From: Glycine soja
Taxonomy: Eukaryota; Streptophyta; Magnoliopsida; Fabales; Fabaceae
NCBI RefSeq assembly: GCF_004193775.1
Contig: NC_041002.1
Span: forward strand, 5,009,261-5,073,260
Reading direction: 5' to 3'
DNA: 64,000 nt
Under the pieces are notes generated by a model. It was not told the DNA's origin, searched no databases, and saw only the letters and a list, made by a program, of their open reading frames with translations. Positions within the stretch are counted from its first letter, which is position 1. Every line of letters begins with the position of its first letter. Positions 35,266 to 48,100 of this stretch are shown here, piece after piece. Position numbers and translations under genes: made by a program.

Positions 35266-36676
35266 TAGGTTTTTAATATTCTCTATCAACCAACCCTTTC
35301 TCTCAGACACCCACACGCATATCTCTCTTTTTCTCTATTTTTTTTAGAAACAGTTTCTTACAAATTAAAATATTTTTTTATTCAAAAAAATACAAACATT
35401 TGAAAATTTTAATAAAGTTAGTCTTTCCTCTTTTAAAATTTTAAAATGAAATCAATGTGGTTTCTATGCAGTTTTCTATCTTTTTTTCTTAAACAAAAAC
35501 TCTCCTGCTTTATGTTAATGGTTTTAATTAACTTTTACTCTTTTTTGGACTTTTTCTCATGATCCGGCCAGCGTCATGCCTAGATATGTAAATCTCCATC
35601 TCTCTCTTTCGAATTGAGTTTTCATGTCAGGAGGAGGCAATTGCCAAAAAAAGTACATAAAATAGTTTATATACGTGTATAGATTCGGTGGTGAAGTTAA
35701 AATTAATATAAAAAAAAGGAGAGAGAGAGAGAGAAATGAAACGTGTAATGAACAATATTATGATGGGATAAAGAAAGAGAGATAAAATAAAATATTATGC
35801 AAAATAGGAAAATGAAGACGAAAAGGCAAAAATAGATGAAAGCAATAATCTAATAATGGGGAAATGGGGGTGCATTGGTTATAACTTATAAACCCACTTT
35901 TTTTTTTTATGGTCTTATTATATGATGGTGCTAGGGGCCCTTTGCCAGATAAAACCCAAGCTAACATGCAATTTATGTCATGTAAACAACATACATGTCA
36001 CATGGGGTAGCCCCCCACACTCCTTCTTCCACTTGCTCTCTCTTCTTCTCTTATACTCCAAAAAACGAATTAAAGATCAACCACCGTCAAAGCTTCTTTT
36101 TTATTTGCAAGTGGGAGATGATAATTAACCAATCCCTCATTATTATTTCGCACACTATTTGGTAGTTAAATAAGGAAAAACAAAAATAAGAATTTTGGAT
36201 GTACAACAAAGACACTACTACTACTCCCCAAGATAATTAAGTAACATTCATTCTTTACTATGCACGTATCCTCGATCTTTCTCTCTCTCTCTTTTTATAT
36301 GTCTATCTATTTAGGTCTAAAGGCGTGCTTTTGCTTGGATTTATGCTCAATAGTCAATAATAGAATATTATTATATCTAATGCCTTTTCATTTGGCTCAA
36401 ATCATCAAACTTCAACCCTTTTTTTTAAAAAAAGAAAAAGAACCAAGTTTTGTCACGTAATAGCGAGAGCTAACGTGTCTAAGATAAATCACACAAGTTT
36501 CATTTGGATTTTGGAGTCTTAGATGGTGTTTTGGTGCACAAAATAAAATATTTTGCTTTGTTATTATCTAAATTAATTTCTACTCTTACCATTTAATGGA
36601 ACAAAAAATATATATTAGATTTTTAATCTTAAATTCCGTTTTGTATTATTCTTAAAATATATCAACCATAAAGGGT

Positions 36677-36870
36677 CAGTTCATTTAAACTTAAAATAAA
36701 TAATTTTAAAGTAAGTACTTTTAAAAAAAGAGCTTATTTAATAAGTAGATATGATAAGCAAAAAATTTACTATTTTTTTAAAACAGAAGCAATTTAGATA
36801 AACATATTAAAAAAACATAAAAAAAAATATTTTATTTTTTTCATTAAATTGATCCTTTAAAATGTATGCA
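36677..36870. mobile_element. AT-rich MITE-like copy 1
   Basis: Similar to 49559-49786 over the first 100 bp or so (TTTAAA..TAAATAATTTTAAA, then TTTAATAAGTA.ATATGAT). The right end is less clear than in copy 2. Confidence 0.35.
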
Positions 36871-38403
36871 TTATGTTTTGTCTTATTTTATTATATCTAT
36901 CAAATACTACCTTACAGGCTTAAACCCACACCCCAAAAAAGTTGTTTTAAAATAACCCCCCAAATATCATTCTGCAAATCCCTTTAACCAAATGAGATCT
37001 GGTTGTTATCGTTATTAACATATATAGGTGAAGAATTTGGATTTTTAAAAACACAAACTTTAACAATACCATAACAAATTTTGACAGGAGACCTACCCTC
37101 TTTAATGCCCCTAGCAATGTTTATCTATTTTCACATGAATGTTATATGTGAAATTTGCATTCAAGTAAACAAAATTACTCAAATAAGATAACTTTATCTT
37201 GATCAGATAACTTTAATTTGATTAATATACTTCGCTTGAAATTTTATTTATATGTTAAATCATATATGGATAGATCTGAACCCTATAAATCATCAAACTT
37301 GCAGTCCTTTATCTATCATTTATAATGATACTTTGTTAGTGTAAATATGAACGAGACAATTTGTAAACAGAAGTTTGCTAAACGTTGAAGAGAGGTTTTT
37401 CAGAGCTCTAGTCAGTCAATGACAGGATATATTGATATTATAAAGAATGTACCACTTTTACACAAAGCGTTTTTCTTAATCCTACCTCCTTTGATTTAAG
37501 CATATAACTAATATTTCTTGTTTAGTGTGTTTTTTTTTTTTTTTGTGAATCGCATTTCGTCGTTAATAAGACCTTTCTCAACGTCCAATAATGCTTCACA
37601 TGACCACACGCCTTTACACGAGGGGTTGACACGTGTGCGGGTGGCAAAGGAGTGAAAAGTTGTCTTGGTTTGTGAAGGAGGTGGATTATTATAAGTGCTT
37701 AGTGCACGCCAAGAATCTTTATTTTTTCAGGTTTGGGATGGTGGAATTGCTTGGTTTTGAAGTTTGTATTTATATTATTGTATAATTTTAAGAATTATAC
37801 ATATTATATTATTGTATGTATATGTATAAGTGTTTATTATTACTATATCTCTTCCTAAAGTGGCTCAGGCACGTGGCCATGTTCTAAGTTTTGTCTAATA
37901 ATTTATTTGGTGCGTCTTTTAAGTGAATTGATTAATATAATCTCAAAAATGCTTGTTTGATCCAACATATACTTTACCTTTTCTTGCATTATTGTAATTC
38001 TATTGGTAGACATCTTTTCTATAAACAAAACGTTATTGGTCTATCCTTATTCTAGGATGATTTTAATGTTATTATTTAGATAATAACAAAGATGATAAAA
38101 GGACAATTTCAAATCAATTCTTAGAGGAAAACATTATGCAGAAAAGTCATTATTTTGTTCCTTTATACACTATTTTGAATACTCAACAAAATTTCATCTT
38201 CTTCGTTTTTGTCCTATTTAACTTTCTAACCAAAAAAAGTAGATGATATATATTAAATTTATGTTTGTATGTTACTACGTTTATATTATTATATGCTAGT
38301 TTTAGAAACTAAAATCCATGTCAATTGTATAAAAAATTTGTTAACTTAATGAATATATTATAATATGATAGTATATATAAATTTTATTTAATGATTCAAA
38401 AAA

Positions 38404-38406
<3 letters not shown>

Positions 38407-38456
<50 letters not shown>
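38407..38456. repeat. (TA)25 microsatellite
   Basis: Uninterrupted TA dinucleotides. Confidence 0.97.
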
Positions 38457-38459
<3 letters not shown>

Positions 38460-40214
38460 TCATATTTCCGTCCATAACCTTGTTCTTAAGAAATAAAAAA
38501 GAGGAAAATTAAGAAAAAGTTATCAACATAGAACAGCAAATCAATATAAAAACTTCATATAGCTGCTTCAAAGAAATGCCAATAGTGTTGCCTTTGACAC
38601 TACCGGTGCCCAAATTTCGTTTGTGTATAAAAACATATCAACAATAGTACATTTTGGCATTGGTGTCCAAATTTCAATGCTGTTGCTCCTTCTTGTATTT
38701 AACATTTTAACTGGATTTGACTACCCTTTCTCACCTAAAAATCCAACCCTCCACCGGGAAGAGAGGGGAAATTTTAAAAAGAAAAAGACCCATTTATAAT
38801 CAGTGGTAGGCACCACTGGGAAAATTGCTAATTGCAGGTGTTCGTTATTAACAAAAGTACAACTAGTACGATCAAATATTTTTCAACAAACGGTTGAAAA
38901 TTTGATACCATGTCATAATAAAGTTTATTTTTTAATTTTTTTTTTATGAAAATGGGAAAGAGCTAAAGCATACGATATGCACCACTACACGCGATGATTA
39001 GGCGAAAAATCATCATATTTAGAAACTGTTTTGCTTTTAGGATTTGTTTGCTCACTTTGCATATATAATTTTTTAAGAAAAATCAAGTACAGTAGTAATC
39101 TTGTAGCAAAAGGAAGGAACCACCTAATTAGTGATTGATCATCTCAACACATTGCTGATGAAGAGCCCATCCCTACACGCCATGATTTGGAGAGTTATAA
39201 TCATATCTAGAGATCAATTTCTACTTCAATTTTTTTTAAATAAAATTGTAACTCAATTTGGTTTACAACAAGCACTACTAAAAAAATAAGTTTTTTATAT
39301 TGGTTATTAATAACTTTTAATATCGGTTAATAACCGATGTTAAAATTACTAATGTTCAAGTATCAACGTTAACATTAGTTGTTTAAAAATTGATGTTGTT
39401 TTAGCAAAAAAAACAATATCAGTTTATATAAAAATCAACGCTGTTTTCTTTTCACCAACATCGATTTTTCTAAAAAATTGATGTTGTCAGTAAACAACAA
39501 CATTGATTTCCTGAAAATCGATATTATTTTTTGCTAAAACAACATTGATTTTTTCAAAAACTGATGTTATTGTTTATTGACAACATCTATTTTTCTTAAA
39601 ATTAATGTTGTTTTTTTAATTATCAACTTGTAATTAATTCAAATCACAACTTATCATTCAAAGTTATAAAAAAACCACATAAAATTAGTCATGCACCAAA
39701 AGTTATAAACAAAGTATATCAATATATCATACACTAAGAGTAGTTATAAATATTTATCAATAAAATATACCATAAATGTGTTCAACATGTTCCAATATTT
39801 CTTACAAAATAACTTATAAACAAAAATTTACAAAATGATAATAGTAGAGTAGTGATGTACTTTAATTACAAACAAATCCAAAATAAAACAAAGTTAGAAG
39901 TTGAATTCTGTGATTGTGAAAAATTCCTTCATCCATTTCTAATTTTTGCAATCTTCTTATGATGATTATAAACTATCATACACTTCATAGTCCCTTTCAA
40001 GTTCAAATGGGTGAATCTTACATCTGTCACAAATGAGTACATAGTACTTGGCACATCCTGAAATTAACATGAAATTCATATTAGATATGTATATTATTTT
40101 AAAATTTGACATGCGGATGAGTGTTTAATTACTCACCAAATTGCTGCAAGTCACTTTGTACTCAGTCAGCGGGACTTAAGTGACTAAGTTAGGAACTTGG
40201 TGGTACAAAGAGTG

Positions 40215-40500
40215 TCATTTAGGGCAAGCTTTTGGTTCAGAGGTGCTTTTGAAGATGGTGAGGAGGAAAACACTTTGTCCATAATGGGTCAAGGTGACTT
40301 GATGATTTTTAGTGAACCCATAGAACTCTCTGAGTTCTATCCATCCAACAAGTAGAGCAGGACTCACTAGATCTTGGTTATATGTGATAGAGTGCATGTT
40401 GTCATTAGAGTGTAACAAATGTCAAGTAGGCTCTAGTTGATCCTTTTATCTTACAACAAATGACCTACTGACTTCACCATAAAGCTACATTTAACAAGCA
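40215..40500 (-). pseudogene. B3-like gene remnant carried by CACTA copy B
   Basis: The minus frame contains YNQDLVSPALLVGWIELREF, then YGFTKNHQVTLTHYGQSVFL. It is about 70% identical by eye to the copy A frame at 18507-18304 and carries the same in-frame TGA after CPK. The frame past that stop (HSLYHQVPNLVT) still aligns. A second exon around 40060-39920 is more degraded. A transposase function is not suggested; the fold guess is B3-like DNA binding. Confidence 0.45.
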
Positions 40501-40919
40501 AAGTAATATAAGCAATTGTGTTATATCAAGTCATGTTTATTTTAGAATAGTCTTGAAATTTCTTACTTGATCAATAACATGAACAATGTTGAACATTTTC
40601 TCTACTTTTTTGTTAATCTTCATCATTGTGTTAGTCATTTCCTTTCAGTTCTATTGATGTTCATCCATTGTTTCTAACCTCCATTTACAATATAAACATG
40701 ACATTAAGTAAATTTTATCAAACCATCTAAATCCACTAATTGATCCATGCACAAACTGACTATACATCATGGTTATCTACGAGCTTATTCCATGCAACTA
40801 ATATAATGAGGAGGAACCAGAACCATGAAAAACAGAACCTAAGTTAATATGCAACCAAAACAGAACCTAACCTAAGTAAAATTTCACTATAAAAAAAGGT
40901 ATGCATTGTCCAAAACAAC

Positions 40920-41240
40920 TAGAACCATGAACAACTAACACAATGTCGAAAACACTGTCGAAAACAACCAAAATAACTAGAACCAAAATAACTAAAACCA
41001 TGAACAAGTAACATAATGTCAAAAACACTGTCGAATCCAACCAAAACATTACGAAAACAACCAAAATAACCAGAACCATGAACAACCAACACAATGTCGA
41101 ATCCAACCAAAACACTATCGAAAACAACCAAAATAACCAGAACCATGAACAACTAACACAATGTCGAAAACACTGTCGAATCCAACCAAAACACTATAAA
41201 AAACAACCAAAATAACCAGCACCATGAACAACCACTGTCG
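40920..41240. repeat. Tandem array of about 67-79-bp units
   Basis: Five copies of ACCATGAACAA occur at 40924, 40997, 41075, 41142 and 41221, each followed by AATGTCGAA / ACTGTCGAATCC blocks. The array lies only in copy B and gives spurious Val/Leu/Phe-rich frames on the minus strand. Confidence 0.85.
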
Positions 41241-42039
41241 AAAAAAGTTTTGAGAGAAAAACATACTGTGAAAACGAGACTGACAATGACACATACACCG
41301 TGAGCGAGAGTTAGAGTGAATGGTGGTTTCAGCGCCGCAATAGTGAGAGTGAGACTGACAAAGGAGGGTTCATAAGGGAGACGAGTCATGAGGGAGAGAC
41401 GAGTGAATTGTTAGAAGCTTGAAAAAAAATTATAAATAAGACAATACAACATCAATTTTTTTTTCAAAAACCGATGTTAACCAACTCATGTTAACATTGG
41501 TTTCTGGAAAACTGATGTTAACAAACTCACGTTAACATCAATTTTTCATAGAACCGATGTTGACGAAATCATATTATTTATGATTATGCCACTGCATTTT
41601 GGTTTACATCGATTTTCTATAAAATTGATGTTATCCTAACGATGCAAAAAGTAAATTTTGTAGTAGGGAAGTTGTAATTTTTTTATAAACATATAGAAAA
41701 AGATAGTAGTAAACATATAGGTTAAATATAGAAATGTCACAATAAGTTGTGCTCAACAAGTTAACTTGACTTATCACTAGTTAAAATTATATTGAACTTA
41801 GTTAAAATTTATTTATTTAAAGAACTCAGTTTAAACTAATTTATTTAAATTGGTTATCATGTTCCAACTTATATTTAATATATAACTCACTACAAGATTA
41901 GAACTTGGTCATTCAAGTTGACCCACAAAGTTAAAAGTATTTTTTATTATTTCTTTCTTTTTAAAAAGGAAGAAGAACTCAATAGGTTATTACATTTCAT
42001 TCATAATATCATAATCAACACAAGTTGAGATGTAATTAA

Positions 42040-42480
42040 AAACGTGAGAGCTAGCATAAAATCTTAAAATGCTTGCTAAGTTATGAGTTAAATAATTGGC
42101 TTGCTTATTTACAAAACTCATCCTAGAGTTTGAGATAGATGAAATAGAGGTCTACATCTATGTAAGATTGAGAATAAATCTGATTTTCATATAGGACATT
42201 TGTGCAAATTGTTAACCACTGTCTTGTAATCCAGTTCAAAAATTACGTTTTGGAGATGAAGATCTTTTAACCAAATGATGGATTGGCATAGAACCCATGC
42301 CTCTGCAACTTTTGGTTTCATATAACCTTGTATTATGGTAGACTTGGCCTTTATGAAGTTTCCTTGATCTTATTGCAAGCACATTCCTATGCTAGAGGTT
42401 TAAGAGTCTTCTAATAGGGTTGTATCTAGATTACATTTGATGTAGCTTTAAATAGGAGGAGTCCAAGTGATTCTGCCACA
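42040..42480 (-). pseudogene. RNase H-like (RVT_3) domain fragment
   Basis: The minus strand reads IQGYMKPKVAEAWVLCQSII, then WLKDLHLQNVIFELDYKTVV, and after a frame change VNKQANYLTHNLASILRFYA. The order and spacing (EA..., then FE.D.K.VV, then QAN..AH.LA) match the RNase H-like domain in plant LINE and RVT_3 proteins. Several frameshifts and stops are present. No matching RT is found beside it. Confidence 0.6.
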
Positions 42481-43900
42481 CGGTGAGGAGGTGATGAAGG
42501 CTCGTGGTTATGCAATGCTCGAGCTTGATAAAATTAATTATTATACTTTTAATTATACTATGTATCAACTTCTAAGATAGGAATATATTAAACTTGTGAC
42601 AAATTGGACCTAACTTATATATGTACTCAAGAACAAAATTTTCAATAAAAGAAAATTGTTTCATCTCAATAGTGATAAAACTTTAAATTCTTGGTAGGAT
42701 TTAGGACTGAAATGGTTCACTCCTAAAACTTCAAGTATATTAGATCCTAGGTGGCTCTTATGTTCTTGCTCCTTCATTTTACTATTGGTGCTTGATAAAC
42801 TGTAAAAACAAATATCCCATGAAAGAAAGTTGAATTGTGATTTTAAATTTTTTGTAAGCATTTTTCTAAACTATCATTTGATAGAGATTTATTAATAGAC
42901 AAAAAAGTTTTTTTGTAAACAAATGTGATACCAACAATTTTTTTCAAAAACTCTTTTCAAAAACAAAATCAAATTCAAACCCTTATAAGTTAAAATAGAA
43001 AGCAATAAAGATATAAGACATGTATTTTTATATTGGTTCATCTCTACTATTGAGACTACGTCCAATTCTTGACAATTTACCAAGTTTTACTAACTTTCTC
43101 AAAAGTTACAAGCATTATTCCTTACCATTTTTGGCTCTTACACAATAGCCTAACCCTAAGCTTTACAACAATCTAGTATTTTTTATTCCACCAAGCCACT
43201 ATTGGCTCTAAACAAATCAAAAGATTTATTGTGGTTTGTTTTCCTACTAACTAGTTCTTAACGTCTAAGATATGATTATACAAATGAAGCACTTAGTCTC
43301 TTAGGACATATAAATGGTTTTTAGAGCTTGACAACTTTTGAATTTTCAAATAAAGAAAAGGGAATAGCATATTTGAATTTCTTAGCCCGTAGATTCATGA
43401 TTCTTCAATTAAGTATCAGTTGTCTCTAAATGAATTTATTTTCTTCAGAGAGCTTACGGCTGAAACACCACTCCTTTTAGTTTTCTTGAGCCACACTTCA
43501 ACTGAAGTCAATGTGCTTTTGCTCAGAGCAATTTTGTCACAGCTGGTGTAACAGACACATCTTTTCAAAGAAGAAAGATATTCTTTTAAAGCTTTTGATT
43601 ATTCTCTTACTTTCTTGGTCTTTGACAGATCCTAGGAATAATGTTTTTAAGACATTTTCTACAAAATGAATATAAGACATAGAGTATTAATTGAGGTCTT
43701 AAATGCTATATCAAATCTTAGCATTTGTTTGCTTCGTCAGATCTATTAGACACAAATACAATGCATTTGTTTGATTGCATATAAGATGCAAATTTTAAAT
43801 TTTGTAATTATTTACATCTAATCAAAATTATTGAGGGTCTTGATCTGTCTTATGACTCAACATAAACCATAATTTTGGTGAGATTCATGGGGAGGTTTGG
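42481..43900. other. 1.4 kb, repeat-like, not assigned
   Basis: No coding frame. The stretch 43020-43780 has the look of a Copia LTR or other repeat, but I find no partner copy or termini to support it. Confidence 0.35.
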
Positions 43901-43959
43901 GAATCATATTGCTTTATTTTCTTAACATTATTGTTCAAATTTCACATTTTTCTCCTTAG

Positions 43960-45180
43960 TGTGACACATAATTGAAGTTACTAGTGAAGTCGTGAAAAAA
44001 AAAGCCAAAAATGGAAGACTTTTGCATTAAAGTGGAGCTTCTTGTAAGCAACACACCCATGCTCATTTCCACATGGTCGTGCTCGAACTCGCAAGGCAAA
44101 AATCACCCCAGGACTAAGCACGGTTATGTTGAATTATTGGAGTTTTTGCTTCAAATCCATAGCACAATCTTGCTTTACCAAAGCAAGCCCATGTATACTA
44201 GAGCACGATCATTCTTGACTTTAAAAGTTTTTGCCTCGTACATGCAGTATGGTCATGATGGTCAAAACACAATTATGCTTTTGTGCCCTAAATGAGAGAA
44301 AACATTATTAATAGAAAAGGGAAAGCAAAAGTTCATCTATCTTTGGTTTATGGAAATTAATGTTCTCTAGGTGAAGTAATAGTGAGGAAGGGCATAAGGA
44401 GTGAGAACGAGAGTCTACATTTGTAAAGTTTTTTCTCTCCTTTTCTTATTGTTATGCATTTAGTTGTAATTTTGTGCTCCTTATATGTGATGGTTAACTA
44501 AATTACATAACTATGGTCATGATGTAAATTGTACTCGAAGAATCCCAGTTTTTAATGTTATTATAATCCCTATGTTATTCATTCAATTAGATCGTCTTCT
44601 TTTAATTCCAGTTAAATTCTTATCAATCTTAGTATGTGTGAACCGACTAATTGAATGGAGCATGTACGATATATTGTTTGGATGACCAATAAGACGATTG
44701 GGTTGATGAGTTTTAATGATCAAAGTGTTTTTTTGTAAGTCTTTCAATTGTAGTAATCATCCTCTTTATGCTTCTTGCTTTCCCTGGGTTGATTTTCTAC
44801 ATGAAAAACTAAGAAATTAATTACGGGAAATGATTATTACTAGTCTATGGTGAATAATTGTTAATAGAAGTCAGGTAAAATCAACAATTGAAGTTTAAAA
44901 TAGGATTCATTTAAAATAGAAATTGGGAAAATTTAAGGTACAATTAAAATCATAACCCTAGACCTTCTTGTTTGATAATTTACTTTTGTTTATTGCTTTT
45001 TGTCTCATATGAACTAATTAATGCACCTAGGATAAAAACGACTTTCAAACACTAGGCTTAAATAGCATAAGGATTTTTTAAAATTGGTAATCACAATTTG
45101 TCTCGATACTCGGACTCATGTCCTTTGTTACTACCACAATAGGCTAAGCTTGTCTTTTAGCATATTTTAAATGCATCAAG
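43960..45180 (+). repeat. Possible degenerate Athila/Ogre-type LTR fragment
   Basis: CTCGATACTCGGACT near 45098-45114 and the surrounding stretch resemble the 3' end of legume Athila LTRs; compare the minus-strand GATACGATACTCAGACTTCC of the LTR at 2856-4088. Upstream text (GTGCTCGAACTCGCAAGG, 44080) is also LTR-like. Boundaries are not visible. The 94-aa frame at 44011-44295 falls inside it and is not a convincing gene. Confidence 0.35.
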
Positions 45181-48100
45181 TTACTTATACTTTGTTTGGT
45201 ACTACAAAAATAATGTGAAAAAGAAGAGAAGAGAAGGGAAGAGCGCAAATGCTTTTGAACTTCGGTTGTTTGGTATCTAGGAAATATTTGAAAATTTTAT
45301 GGGACACGTGGTGCAATATTTTCACTCTGAAACGAACAAAAAATAGTGAAAATAATCATTAATTATAACTCTCGTGGATATCGTTAGGCTCGAAGCTCCT
45401 CATTTCTCCCATGAACTTTTTTGCGCCACTATTATTTTGTGTCTTTTTTCATTGAGTTGTTGGTCCATTTTCTTCTTGAAGCTACTCTGATATGATACCA
45501 AATGGTTAATCCGTCGAGAAACTCTTACTGAACCAAAAGCTTCAAATTAATCGATTCACTTGCAACCATAGTCAATTATGCTCAAGCAATTAATTATGGT
45601 AGCAATTTAATCTATTAGTTTTTTTAAAAAAAAATGTGTGTGATTAATTCAAGTGCCCATTTCTTCAAGCTTATATTATGTTTAAAAAAATTAAAAGAAA
45701 TACGGCACAAATTTACAAGGGTAAAATCATATTTTTATTATATGTTTATTTCTCATTATTTTTATTTATCAAACAACTTTAACTCAAATATTCTCTTTCT
45801 ATTTTCACTATATTTCTCTTCTACCAAAGAATATTTATTTTTCTCTATTTCTCACTTTTATCACCTACATTCTTCTGTTTCTTCTCCCTACCAAACGCGT
45901 GGTTTTGAATAGTAGGGGTATCTACAAGTACACTTAGATGACTAAATTGACAAAAAAAAAAATCATGAGTGTATGTGGATGTGAGTGAAAAGGATTGAAC
46001 CATTATACCAAGTATATGTGTCTCTTTGTATCATGATATGCTGTGATAAAATAAGAAAAATAAAATATTATGTATGTAAGGAAAGCAATGCTCCTTTATA
46101 ATATAAATAAGGAGAGTAAATATGAAAGTTTTATCCTTGTAAAGATAAAATCATGATTTGTATCTCTCAATGACATCATTCTTTAGCTTAGATGTGCACT
46201 TCAAGTTATATTTTATTGGTTTAAAGGTAGACTTGTAGATTCGTGTTTTATCCACTCACACCTTGGCAAGGTCTTACTAAGGATTTATTCTTGGTTTATT
46301 TTAGTGCTAAGAAAATTGAGTGTTACAACTTTGATGTTTCGGCTTCAGCGTTGTGAATTCTTCAACTCATTGTTGTCAACGATCATCGAGCCTTTGTCAT
46401 GGAACATTGACCTCATAGAAAGAAGGAGAAAATCTTGGAACATAAATCTCAAAAGAACAAGCAATGTCGTCTAAGGAATGAACTCATTCATGAAAAGCTT
46501 CAAAAACCCTTTGTGTCTGTTTATTTCCTTGCAAGCATTTGAGAATTTGGTGTTTGGATTCTAGAACACTGAAGAGATTTATAAAGAATAAGAATGAAAA
46601 AAATGTCATTGTTAAAGGTGGTGCTCGTGATGCCATTTGTGCGATCAAGGTGGTTGCGGCAACAGCAGGAGAAGACAACATTGATAGGATAGAGAAAAAG
46701 GTGAGAAATGTGGAGTGTGGGTGGGGTTTGATATGCAACAAGTCATCTACAATAAACTTGAATAGTATAGATTAATCTATTAATCTATTTGCTATAAACT
46801 ATGGTGCATGGTTGACCACCAACCACCAACATAGGCGGTGCACCTTAGAACTCATCTTTGTTTTAAGGCTAATTATCATTATTAATTTGTCTTTATACAA
46901 AACTCTAAATTCTCTTGTCATTTATTCAAAACTCTCACTAATTAAATTAATGAAAATGTTTTTAACACTTTTCCACTCAAAATTGTCATCCTTAACTTTA
47001 TCTTTTACTTTTTTTTGTTAATTTTATTAAAAAAATTCAGCAATTTTCATATTATAACCTTTTTAATTCTTTTTTTATCTGAAAGTCACCTTAGTTATAA
47101 TAATGACAAAATTATGAAATTAAATTTAAAATCAAATAAGTTATTAAAAATTAAAATTACAAAAGAGAAAAGTACAATAAAGTCATTATTGTTTTGTTAC
47201 TTCAATTATCTTTTATCTACAAATACTAAAAGTGCGACAAGATAATGAGAAATTATACCCTATAAAAATATTGATATATATCAAATTAAAATAAATCAAT
47301 ACTCTGCATCTCATAATAAGTGTTATTCTAAATTTTTATACAAATTAAGAAAAAATAATAAATAGATAAAATGATGAAATAAATTTAAGAAATTAATCTC
47401 ATTATTAATTTTCTTTTTTGGAAACCATGCAACATAATAATAATATAATAAAGTACCGTTAGAGATATAAATACAAAATTAATTTATATTACATTCAAAA
47501 GTTAAGATCACATATATTTTGAAATTTATTATTTCTTCTTCTTATTCCCTCCAAAATATATAACTTTTAGGAGAGAAAAAAATGTTATAAAATGTATGTC
47601 GTTTTATAAAATTAATATTATATTACATATTTTTTTTCTAAGATTACCTTTAATAAATATTTAATGAGAGTAATGCATAAAAAATATAATAAGTCAGACA
47701 TAAATAATACATTAAAAAATTACTTAATATTTTATTTAAAATTCAATAAATTAATTACATTTTTTAATACTTATATAAAAATTTTAAACTATCATATATT
47801 TTGGAATGATGGAAGTATGAGATAGAAAGAGTGATAGAGGGTAAAATACTCAAAATCTCGTGAGAAAAATCCAGGAATATAAGCCGTGAGATGAATCAGA
47901 ATCAAACAGGGAAAATGAGTGGGACCATTGCCAGAATGTATATGACGGTTTTTAATAGCATCCATCCAATATTTAAGGGACACAAAAAATGACGTCTTAC
48001 AATTATACAGGTAACAGTTATATAACACATACATATTTTTTTAATATTTGCAACGATTCAACGTTATATGCCTTTTATTCGTGTTAATAAAGAAGGAATA

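Larger units (their letters stand above)
30077..39272. other. 9.2 kb between MITE and CACTA copy B, no gene recognised
   Basis: AT-rich. Microsatellites are listed separately. The minus frame 31270-31016 (84 aa) lies in the least AT-rich part and could be a small gene or shadow, but I recognise nothing in it. 37600-37660 is a GC-richer island with an ACACGTGTG G-box core and no attached gene. Confidence 0.45.
39273..41665 (-). mobile_element. Non-autonomous CACTA element, copy B
   Basis: The left terminus is CACTACTAAAAAAATAAG (39273). The right terminus is GTAAATTTTGTAGTA (ending 41665), the inverse with a TAGTG to TAGTA change. Both ends are filled with hairpin motifs of ACATCGGTT / AACCGATGT and AACATCGATTTT type (39300-39610 and 41440-41640), as in the subterminal regions of CACTA elements. 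The interior has a B3-like gene remnant and a tandem array but no transposase. A 3-bp target duplication is not evident. Confidence 0.8.

Noticed and set aside
35095..35316. Poly-tyrosine frame on the minus strand
   Set aside because: Produced by the (TAA)18 microsatellite.
40867..41389. Overlapping minus-strand frames rich in Val, Leu and Phe
   Set aside because: They are read through the tandem array of CACTA copy B and change composition with each unit; no protein family is recognisable.
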